Origin: Anoplopoma fimbria
Lineage: Eukaryota > Chordata > Actinopteri > Perciformes > Anoplopomatidae
Reading direction: 5' to 3'
Assembly: GCF_027596085.1 (NCBI RefSeq)
Contig: NC_072453.1
Location: 10,599,948-10,663,947 of the forward strand
Length of the DNA stretch: 64,000 nucleotides
How positions within the stretch are numbered: the first letter of the stretch is position 1; each line of letters begins with the position of its first letter. Shown piece after piece: positions 33,287 through 43,171 of this stretch. A program made the position numbers and the translations under genes. The notes under the pieces were generated by a model. It was not told where the DNA came from. It searched no databases and saw only the letters and a list, made by a program, of their open reading frames with translations.

Positions 33287-36200
33287 CACTCCTCCAATGA
33301 ATCGCCACCTTATCGTGGTGGAGGGGTTTGTGTGCCCCAGTGATCCTGAGAGCTGTGTTGTCGGGGGCAATAGCCCCTGGTAGGGTCTCCCAAGGCAAAG
33401 TGGTCTCGGGGGAGGGGTCAGACTAAGAGCGATTCACCAAACCTCAATGAATCGGACGATGCAAGGTTGTGGCACCTCGCCCGGAATAGGGAAACCGGGG
33501 CACCCTCCTGGAGCCAGACCTGGTAGGGGAGCTCGCCGGCGAGCGTCTGGTGGCCGGGCCTTGGCACATGGGGCCCGGCCGGGCCCAGCCCGAAAAAGCT
33601 ACATCGTGCCGCCACCCTGTGGGCCCACCACCCGCAGGGATAGGCATTGGGGTCGGGTGCAATGTGAGCTGGGCGGCAGGCTGGGGCGGAAACCTGGGCG
33701 TGCTAACCCCCGGCATCACAGACTAGCTCTAGGGACGTGGAATGTCACCTCTCTGGCGGGGAAGGAACCGGAGCTGGTGCGGGAGGTGGAACGCTACCAG
33801 CTAGATATAGTTGGGCTCACCTCCACGCATAGCACCGGTTCTGGAACCAAACTCCTGGAGAGGGGCTGGACTTTTTCCTTTTCCGGAGTTGCCCAGGGTG
33901 AGAGGCGCCGGGCGGGTGTGGGGATACTCACAAGCCCCGGCTGAGCGCCGCTGTTCTGGAGTTCTCCCCGGAGAACGAGAGGGTCGCCTCTCTGCGACTG
34001 GGAATCGCAGGAGGAAAGTCTCTGACTGTTGTTTGTGCCTATGCACCAAACGGCAGTTCGGAGTACGCGGCCTTCTTGGAGTCCTTGGGTGGTGTTCTGG
34101 AAAGGGCGCCGACTGGGGACTCCATAGTTCTTCTGGGAGACTTCAACGCTCACGTGGGTAACGACGGAGAAACCTGGAGGGGTGTGATTGGGAGGAACGG
34201 CCTGCCCGATCTGAACCCGAGTGGTGCTTTGTTGTTGGACTTCTGTGCTAGTCATGGACTGTCCATAACAAACACCATGTTTGAGCATAGGGAGGTTCAT
34301 AAGTGTACTTGGTACCAGAACACCCTAGGCCAAAGGTCTATGATCGACTTTGTAGTTGTGTCATCAGACCTGCGGCCGTATGTCTTGGACACTCGGGTGA
34401 AGAGAGGAGCAGAGCTGTCAACTGATCACCACCTGGTGGTGAGTTGGATCAGGTGGCGGGGGAGGCTGCCGGACAGACCCGGTAAACCCAAACGTGTAGT
34501 GAGGGTGAACTGGGAACGTCTGGCTGAGGATCCTGTCCGCAAGGTCTTCAACTCCCACCTCCGGAACAATTTCTCGTGCATCCCGGGGAGGCTGGGGACA
34601 TGGAATCCGAGTGGGCCATGTTCAAATCCTCCATTGTGGAAGCTGCTGCTAGGAGTTGTGGTCGGAAGGCGATCGGTGCCTGTCGTGGCGGCAATCCAAG
34701 AACCCGCTGGTGGACACCAGCGGTGAAGGAGGCCGTCAAGCTGAAGAAGGAGGCCTTTCGGGCTTGGTTGGCCGAGGGGTCTCCTGAATCAGCAGGCAGG
34801 TACCGGTTGGCCAGAAGGGCTGCAGCTGCGGCGGTTGCTGAGGCAAAACCCGGGTGTGGGAGGAGTTTGGCGAGGCCATGGAGAAGGACTTTCGAATGGC
34901 CTCAAGGAAGTTCTGGCAAACCGTGAGACGACTCAGAAAGGGGAAACAGGGCTTTTCTCAGGCTGTGCTCAGCAGGGGGGGAGAACTGCAGACCCGGACT
35001 GGGGATATTGTCGAGCGGTGGAAAGAACACTTTGAGGAACTCCTGAACCCGACCAACACGTCCTCTGTGGAAGAGGCAGAGTCTGAAGACTCAGGGGAAG
35101 TCTCGTCCATATGCCTGGCGGAGGTCGTTGAGGTAGTTAAAAAGCTCTTCAGCGGCAAAGCGCCAGGAGTGGATGAGATTCGACCGGAGATGCTAAAGGC
35201 TCTGGACATTGTTGGGCTGTCTTGGTTGACACGTCTCTTCACTGTCGCGTGGAAGTCGGGTACAGTGCCTGTGGAGTGGCAGACCGGGGTGGTGGTTCCC
35301 ATTTTCAAAAGGGGGACCGGAGAGTGTGCTCCAATTATAGGGGTATCACACTGCTCAGCCTCCCCGGGAAAGTTTACTCCAGGGTGCTGGAAAGGAGGCT
35401 CCGTCCGATTGTCGAACCTCAGATTCAGGAGGAGCAATGCGGATTCCGTCCTGGACGTGGAACAGCGGACCAACTCTTTACCCTTGCAGGTCTGTTGGAG
35501 GGTGCATGGGAGTTTGCTCATCCAGTCTACATGTGTTTTGTGGACTTGGAGAAGGCCTTCGACCGTGTCCCTCGGGGAGTCCTGTGGGGGTACTGCGGGA
35601 ATATGGGGTACCTGGTTCGTTACTACGAGCCATTCGGTCCTTGTATGACCAAAGTGAGAGCTGTGTCCGGATACTCGGCACAAAGTCGAGCTTGTTCCCA
35701 GTGCGTGTTGGCCTCCGCCAGGGCTGCCCATTGTCACCAATCCTGTTTGTGATTTTCATGGACAGGATTTCAAGGCGCAGCCGGGGGAGGAGAGTTTCCG
35801 GTTTGGGGACCTCAGAATCGCATCCCTGCTTTTTGCAGATGATGTGGTTCTGTTGGCTTCTTCAGAACGTGACCTTCAGCACGCACTGGGGCGGTTCACA
35901 GCCGAGTGTGAAGCGGTCGGGATGAGAGTCAGTACCTCCAAGTCTGAGGCCATGGTTCTCTTCCGGAAAACGGTGGATTGCACCCTCTGGGTTGGGAGTG
36001 AGTCACTGCCCCAAGCGAGGGAGTTCAAGTATCTCGGGATCTTATTCACGAGTGAGGGTAAAATGGAGCGGGAGATGGACAGGCGGTTCGGTGCAGCGTC
36101 AGCAGTGATGCGGGCGTTGTACCGGACCGTTTGGTGAAGAAGGAGCTGAGCCGAAAGGCAAAGCTCTCGATTTACCAGTCCATCTACGTTCCAACCCTCA

Positions 36201-36650
36201 CCTATGGTCATGAGCTTTGGGTAGTGACCGAAAGAATGAGATCGCGAATACAAGCGGCCGAAATGAGCTTCCTTCGTAGGGTGGCTGGGCTCAGCCTTAG
36301 AGATAGGGTGAGGAGCTCAGACATCCGGAGGGAGCTCGGAGTAGAGCCGCTGCTCCTTCGCGTCGAAAGGGGCCAGCTGAGGTGGCTCGGGCATCTGATC
36401 AGGATGCCTCCTGGACGCCTCCCTTTAGAGGTTTTCCAGGCACGTCCAACTGGTAAGAGGCCCCGGGGTAGACCCAGAACACGCTGGAGAGATTATATAT
36501 CTCGTCTGGCCTGGGAACGCCTCGGGGTTCCCCAGGAGGAGCTGGAAAGTGTTGCTGGGGAGAAGGACGTCTGGAGGACCCTCCTTAGCTTGCTGCCCCC
36601 GCGACCCGGCCCCGGATAAGCGGAAGGAAATGGATGGATGGATGGATGGA
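33287..36650 (+). mobile_element. LINE of the RTE clade (Rex3-like), near full length
   Basis: A GC-rich insertion of about 3.36 kb in an AT-rich region. It starts with a short 5' leader containing a small hairpin (CCACCTTATCGTGGTGG), encodes an apurinic-type endonuclease followed by a reverse transcriptase, and ends in a (TGGA)n tail at about 36629-36650, typical of RTE-type fish LINEs. The orthologous site in the left segment (about 26725-26745) is empty. Comparison shows about 10 bp of target lost and no clear target-site duplication. Clade assignment rests on domain order, the GRPRTRW C-terminal motif and the tail; Rex3 specifically is tentative. Confidence 0.85.
33447..36619 (+). pseudogene. 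Broken endonuclease / reverse transcriptase frame of the LINE
   Basis: Homology moves through at least seven segments in changing frames: about 33447-33944, 34076-34726, 34854-35347, 35350-35560, 35560-35800, 35835-36137 and 36131-36619. That needs about six frameshifts. Visible motifs are the endonuclease GTWNVTSL near 33732, [11 protein letters not shown] near 34130 and [10 protein letters not shown] near 34420. For the reverse transcriptase they are GFRPGRGT near 35440, LEKAFDRVPR near 35550, the catalytic FADD at about 35832-35843 and the C-terminal GRPRTRWRDYI near 36470. The copy cannot encode an intact polyprotein. Confidence 0.88.
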
Positions 36651-37342
36651 TATTTAAAACTACTCTTAGATCAGCAGCACAGCTTCCCCCATCATCTGTG
36701 AGTCACCCACAGCTGGGAGCAGCTGGGGGATGCTGTGCTTCACTGGCTGGAGGTTTGAACCCTGAAACTTTATTGACAACTTCACTATGACAACGTCAAT
36801 TGTGTAGTTTTGAGCAAAGGGTGCCGCAAATGACACCCAGCTACCCTTTAGACCAGCGTTCAGCCAGCTAGTTAATCACAAACAGCTAGCTAGCTTATTA
36901 ATTATGATATCATGGTACTTTGTTAAGGCTTAAACGTCATTATTGCTGTTGAATTGTTCGTTTGAATTAGAAAAAAAAAAAACCGTCTTTCCCCTTTTTT
37001 TTTTTGTTCTGCTGTTGCCGGGAAACAAGAATAAAGTGTGCGCGCGCGGGCTGTGCGCAGCGTTAACGGACAGAAATCAGCCGTTTGTTTGCATCAGCTG
37101 AGCTAACGCGCTGAATGCGCACGAGCGAAGGAATCCTGCTAGCTCGCGACACAGCAACACAGCCGATATCCAGAGGGAAAAAAACATGCACATGCATCTG
37201 ATAGAAGGAGAAAATTAACATACTCACGTATGAAATACATTAAGGCATATTTTTCCTAAATTTGTAGTTTAACGGCCTTATATTACAGAATATGTTTTAT
37301 GTCACGTAAACACCCCTTAAAACGAGCTCCCTTGTTTCTTAC

Positions 37343-37470
37343 GTCGCTCTGGATGCTATTTCCTCCTGTCAAAATATCTGCTGTGACGTTGACCAATCAG
37401 AGCCGGTCTTGGTGTTAATGACAGCGCTGTGCACCAATCAGAATTGGACCAAAATGGTTTTTATTGGCGA
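37343..37470 (-). promoter_or_regulatory. Duplicated ABCA5 promoter / exon 1 region
   Basis: This repeats 27437-27561, including the donor (exon end at 37343) and CCAAT boxes at 37393-37397 and 37434-37438. The CpG-rich stretch is also repeated at about 37030-37150. On the minus strand it now points towards the LINE, the LTR and then ASB3 copy 1, rather than ABCA5. It could drive ASB3 copy 1, an inert transcript, or nothing. Confidence 0.55.
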
Positions 37471-37868
37471 ATCACAAACAGGGAATCAAAATCCAGCATG
37501 AACAAACAAAATAAACAAATTAGTTAAATTATACAGAAAAACAACAGTTTTATTTGCAAATGGTTTAAATACTTTTTAAATCTTTTTAAACCTTTCTCGG
37601 CCCACTTGTGTAGTAAACCTTTGTTTGAAACCCATCCAGAACTTTTATATATACAATTCCTGTAGTCTCAAAGATACAAAATATTCAGATTTTTTGAGGA
37701 AATATGTGTGTAAAATAATTCACAAAACAAATATATTACACTGAAACATAATTTAGCTGCCACGAGGAGCTGTAACAAGCTGCTAGATATATGAAACTTT
37801 CAAACGGTGCGAAATAAGATGACTTAAAAAAACAACTTAATGCAACATAAAGGGGAAGAGTCAAGGGG

Positions 37869-40800
37869 TTATAGAACATGTCTGTGTTGGTGTGTGCTGA
37901 GGTATCCCTGTATTCGATTTGAAAGTGGTGATGATGGCGGTGAGTGTGCGTAGGTAGCTTCTGGGATGTCTCTGAATTGGAGGAAGCCATGAAGTAGGGA
38001 GGGAACAGGGAGCTGCTGCACCACATTGGTCCTCATCAGTAGATCTGGTCCCAGCACTGACCTGACCTGCAGCCGACAGATGTGGGAAAGACAGGGAATG
38101 CACTCTAGAGGGAGGAGAGCAGACAGGGAAGGGAAAATTGTTAACTATGGTTTTCGTGAAAGCAAATCTGCATGTATCATTTGTCACCGTACCAAGATGT
38201 GGACGGGGTTCCCACATCTTCTCTGCCCGTCTTCGATCCAGAATATGTTTCAAAGGGGGAGACAGATTCGACCAGTTTACAAACTCCAGCAGGTAATTCA
38301 ACACCTCACTGTCTGCTTGCTCAAACCTAGAAAGCAGAGAGGACAGAAATATATTGATCAAGTGCAGCCATCTGATACTTGAACAAAGAGTGGACAAGTG
38401 AGAGGACAGTCTTACATGATGGGTTGAAGCAGCAAAGAAGGTTCCAGTCCTGCCTTTAGAAGCAGAGGAAGCCAGCAGGCGGCAAAGTTTACTTGGTTTA
38501 GTGCCACGCATAGCAGCTCCCTCAGTTCCTGCAGCTTTAACACAGTTTTCCCATCATGATTTGGTTCAGAACCGTCCCCGGTCAAAGTCTCCTGTCGAGG
38601 GATCCATCTGTGCTCAAGTATCAGCTGCAGCAGGTCTGTTTTGTCTGTGGCGAGGGCATACATCCAGTCCTCCTCGCTCAAACTTGCCCCTGCAGCTACC
38701 AGCAACCCCACTGATTCACTGAAAGATATTTTTTATCAAAATCAAGTAAGAATCCATATGTTTTATGTTGCGTATGTTCTGTGGAATCTGTGAGGGGGTC
38801 AAATCTGATTTCTAACAAACCTGTAGGGTTCGTTTGATGTGCAACACAAGGCCAAGGAGAGCGGTGATCGGATGCCCAGGATGTGTGTGCAGTCCTGGGC
38901 GTCTGGGCTATAACCTTCCTTTAGGAGCATCTCGACTTTTTTGCTCTGATGGCTGCGGATGGCCAGGTAGAGTGGACTCACCATGCCATCACCACGGTCA
39001 CACACTCGATCAGTAACAGCTATCAGCCTCCTGAGGACACTGCATTGACAAATATACAGAGGGTTAAGGAAAAAACATATTGTTACATTTGCATACAGCA
39101 CCTCCTAAGAAGAGTACAATGTGTTAATAATGATTATCAGTTCTGAGGTGAGTGGTAGATTAATCAGTTAATTAACCAACAGAAAATTAATATCATTGGT
39201 TAAATCATAAAATAAAGTTATTAATCAAGCAAAAATGCTAAATATTTTCTACTTCCAGCTACTCCAATTCAATTTTTTGCTGATTTTCCCTATTTTATAT
39301 CATTATTAACAGAATATATTTAGTTTTGGACTGTTGGTTGGACAAAATCTGCTAAGGAAGATTTTACTTTGCGCCCTGGAAAACGGCACTATTTTCCTAC
39401 ATTTAATCAGCTAACAACTGCCCAATAATACATAATTGAAAGATGAGTTATGAGTCAGTACCCGATGGGGCCAAACTCAGCAGCAGCATGAATGGGAAGC
39501 TGTGGCCACTCATGACTGCAGGCTAGATTAGGATCTGCCCCGTGGTCCAACAGGAAATCCACACAGGCCTGGTGGCCCTCCTGAGAGGCAATCAGCAGCG
39601 GTGTGGCCAGATCAGCGGCCTGGATGCTCACACTGGCACCTAAATCAATAAAAACAAATTAAACAAAACATATTTTGTATTTTATTTTACACGATTGCTG
39701 GTGTAAGTGAGGAGTGAAAAGAAGAGGCAAAGTGAGAAGTCCCTGACCAACATTAAATTGCAACAAACAAAGTTATATTTAGAGCTATGAACAAACGTAC
39801 ATGCACACATAAAGGCATACAGAAAAATACATATTTACCAGCATTAACAAGAATTTCCAGGCATTCCTGTTGTCCATACTGTGCAGCCACAAAGAGAGGG
39901 GAGATATTGTGGTCATCTAGAGCCTCCAGGTTGCACACATCGACCAGAATGCGTACAATTTCACTGTGACCCTTAGGAATTAAAAAGAAAATTAGGATAC
40001 ACCTTACAGTGTTGTGTGTTTGTGTTTTTGAGTTCAATAATTACCTTGTAAACAGCCTGATGAAGGCAGGTCCAGCAGGATGCAGTGTGTGTTCGGTTGA
40101 CCTCTGCACCTTTACTGACCAGCAGTTCTACAACCTCCTTGTGCCCGCCGTCAACAGCTGTTGAAAAACAGATCGCAGCTGACAAATATTGCAGACAGCG
40201 TTAATCCAATCACATCTAATTTAAATGAATAAGAGGAAATTTATTTGGTCAGAGATGCATTCAGTACAGAAAACACATGGAGACCAATGATATAAAGTGT
40301 TGTACCTGCATACAAAGGACATGATAAGTCATTTGTTAGCTGGTTGATGTTGGCATGTGCCTTCAGGAGGAGTCGGACCACTGCCAGGTGTCCACCCTGC
40401 GCTGCCAGGTAACATGCAGATTGCCCCTCATGAGTCAAAGAGTTCACATAGGCAGCACAGCCACGGGAGGAGCCTGCTGCTTAAAGTTAGAAACAGAAAT
40501 AGGAAAACAAAAACCTAAAAAAAAAATTCTCGACGACAAGTCTGATAACTGCTTATGTAATGAATCAAGGACAACTGTAAAGCATTCTCTGGTTCCACTA
40601 TCATAATGCTTACGTGCATTCACACTATACATTTTTGTTCTACTATGGATGACAACAAAACTCTGTCTTATCTCCTCTCTTATCTTAAATGTGGGGATTT
40701 GTTGCTTTCCTCTGTCTATAAAATGATAAGTATGAATAACTCTGGGTTTTGAACTGTTTAGTGCCAAAATGATTAATCCATTCAGCCATTAGTTCATTGG

Positions 40801-41081
40801 CAGAAAATCAATTGTTTAAGTTATTTATCTAGGAAAAAAATCCACGCATTCTCTTGAGTCGCACGATGACCTTTCTTACCGCCCGCAGCAGACACAATCT
40901 CCTGCACACACTCCTTGCTGCCAGCGGCTGCCGCCTCGTGCAGGGCATTCCAACCACGGTTGTCCCGACAGTCCACACTGAAACCTCTCTTTATCAGCCT
41001 CCTCACCTGCTTCCTACAGCCTGAGCGAGCTGCTACAGCAACACTGGAGACTGTGTCTCCGTAGCACTCTGTGAAGTCCAT
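37869..41081 (-). CDS. asb3: ASB3-like ankyrin repeat and SOCS box protein, copy 2 (right)
   Basis: The same nine-exon, 569-codon gene as copy 1: 41081-40880, 40476-40306, 40178-40045, 39971-39839, 39639-39462, 39039-38821, 38718-38416, 38326-38193 and 38104-37869. All splice sites and phases are intact. It keeps residues closer to recalled mammalian ASB3 at most sites where the copies differ, for example YGDT and DNRGW in exon 1 and LFVAAQYG in exon 4. One change goes the other way: a Leu replaces Pro just after the LPVP of the SOCS box. A non-coding first exon can be proposed ending at 42059 (TTTAG|GTAAAC donor), spliced to the acceptor just upstream of the ATG (exon from 41084). This copy retains the promoter shared with PAAT and is the likelier functional gene. 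Confidence 0.95.
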
Positions 41082-41257
41082 CCCCTGCTTCAAAGAGAGT
41101 CAGATCCATTAATTGCACCATTGTTTGCAGAGCTGGAAAGTAACTAAGTACATCTTTCTCTCAAATACTGTACTTATTGAGGATTTTCATTGTATGCTAC
41201 TTAATACTCTTGCTCCTCTACATTTAAGAAGTAAATATTGCATTTCTAAGTGCACTA

Positions 41258-41666
41258 CAGTACCAGTCAAAAGTTTGGACACACCTTCTCATTCAACTAC
41301 TTTGAAGAATCTAAAATATAAAACATATTCTGGTTTGTTGAGCATTTGTTTGTTCACCACATAATTCCATATGTGTTCCTTCATAGTTTGGATGTCTTCA
41401 ATATTAATCTACAATGTAGAAAAAAATAAAAATAAAGAAAAACCATTGAATGAGAAGGTGCGTCCAAACTTTTGACTGGTACTGTATATATATAAAATAA
41501 AAAAATATATAAAATAAAAATAAAAATAAAGAAAAACCATTGAATGAGAAGGTGTGTCCAAACTTTTGACTGGTACTGTATATATATAAAATTAAAAAAT
41601 ATATAAAATAAAAATAAAGAAAAACCATTGAATGAGAAGGTGTGTCCAAACTTTTGACTGGTACTG
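41258..41666. mobile_element. MITE copy D with its right end repeated three times
   Basis: The complete MITE is 41258-41484. Two further copies of only its right terminal portion, each ending GACTGGTACTG, follow at about 41500-41580 and 41590-41666, separated by short AT-rich spacers. This flank is the upstream side of ASB3 copy 2 and matches the left flank of MITE B. Confidence 0.88.
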
Positions 41667-42058
41667 TCATACTTTTGCTCCTCTACATTTAAGAGGTAAA
41701 TATTGTACTTTTTATGTGCAGCAGTAAAATGCACAAACACATTGATGCAGCAGTAATAATAATAATCTAGAAAGATATTTAATAGTAAAACGCATGGAAC
41801 ATTTTACTGCACAATGAATATCTGTCATCCTAGTAACGTTACACAGTACATTTAGCTGATTATACTTTTAATAAAGTGAGGATTAGAATGCAGTACTGTA
41901 ACTTATAGTTGAGTATTTTCACAGTATTGGATTTACATTTTAGTAAATGATTTTTATACTAACACGAACACACTGTGATATTTGTCATTAGAATGCAACA
42001 AGCCATCACATAACACTATGTACAAAATAATACATGAGACACAAAGCTGCTGGTTTAC

Positions 42059-42325
42059 CTAAATGGAATATCAACGCCTTGGAGTCGCTTCCTGATGACG
42101 TCACACCACAACATCCCGTGGCGTGTCGCGCTTTCTAGGAGGCAGCTGAGTTTGGGTTGTAGCTTTAGCTGCCGGTCACAAACACGCCGTTTTAACCATC
42201 AGTTATAGTGTTTAATCCAGTTCATCCGCAGTGTTTCAATAGAGTCTGAAGACATGCGAAGAAGAAAGTTAAAGAATCTGAGGGAAACCAGCTAATCAAA
42301 GGGTTCAACTGGGGATCACTGTAAG
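42059..42325. promoter_or_regulatory. Candidate bidirectional promoter of ASB3 copy 2 and PAAT
   Basis: A GC-rich island lies between two divergent genes. It has a perfect CRE palindrome TGACGTCA at 42096-42103. On the minus strand a donor ends a putative ASB3 leader exon at 42059. On the plus strand a GTAAG|GTAAAG donor ends a putative PAAT leader exon at 42325, with a matching acceptor before 43139. No TATA box is seen. The head-to-head spacing of about 100-200 bp is typical of shared vertebrate promoters. Start sites are inferred. Confidence 0.6.
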
Positions 42326-43138
42326 GTAAAGCAAAGGTGTGTGTAGCTTGAGATCTGCAGGATATAATTGTTTATTTATGCTGATCATCTAAAAAAAGAT
42401 ATGTATGCCAAAATATGTGTCATCTTGAAATAAGAAAGATAAACATCCCCACATCAGAGCTGTCAAATCAGCACAGTGCAGGAGGAAGTATTCAGATATT
42501 TTTCTAATGGTAGTTGTCAAAACCACAGTATTGAAAAAAACCTGTGTAATAAAATACTGTTACAATTAAAAGTCCTGCATTCAAAATATTACATAAGTAC
42601 ATGTGCACAGCATCAATAAACAAATGTATTGATTTTGCAGAATAGCCTATTTCAGATTCATATGTATTAGATCACTGGGTATTAATGTAATAATTTTAAT
42701 GTATAGTTGCATGTGTAGCTTGAATAAACTGTTGAGTAGCTTAATCAATAATTTAATAATTGCTTAGTTGATTTATTCTGCATTAATAATCTACATCTGC
42801 AAAGACTGAATGTAGTGGCATAGAAGTATAAAGCAGCATTAAATGAAATACTCAGGACAAGCACCTCAAAAATGTATTCAAGTAGGGATCTTGAGTAAAT
42901 GTAGGCTACATTCCACCTCTGATTCTGCACATACATACACACAACATATGTGAAGTTATATTGAGATTTGAGATTATTTGTGGGGGGGAAAAAGTCCTAA
43001 CTTGCCTGCAGACAGTCCTGATTTGTTTCCTAAATTGTCTCCTAACATGTTCCCTTTTCCCTGAATTGTCTCCATACTCATCTCTGACCCTGACTCCTAA
43101 GTTGTTCCCTACTTTGTGTGTCCTAGCTCATCTCCTAG
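42326..43138 (+). other. PAAT first intron
   Basis: AT-rich sequence between the proposed leader exon and the first coding exon. No exon, repeat family or RNA gene is recognised. Confidence 0.5.
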
Positions 43139-43171
43139 GAGGTTGCGGTCCCTGTGGCCGTCAGCAGCATC

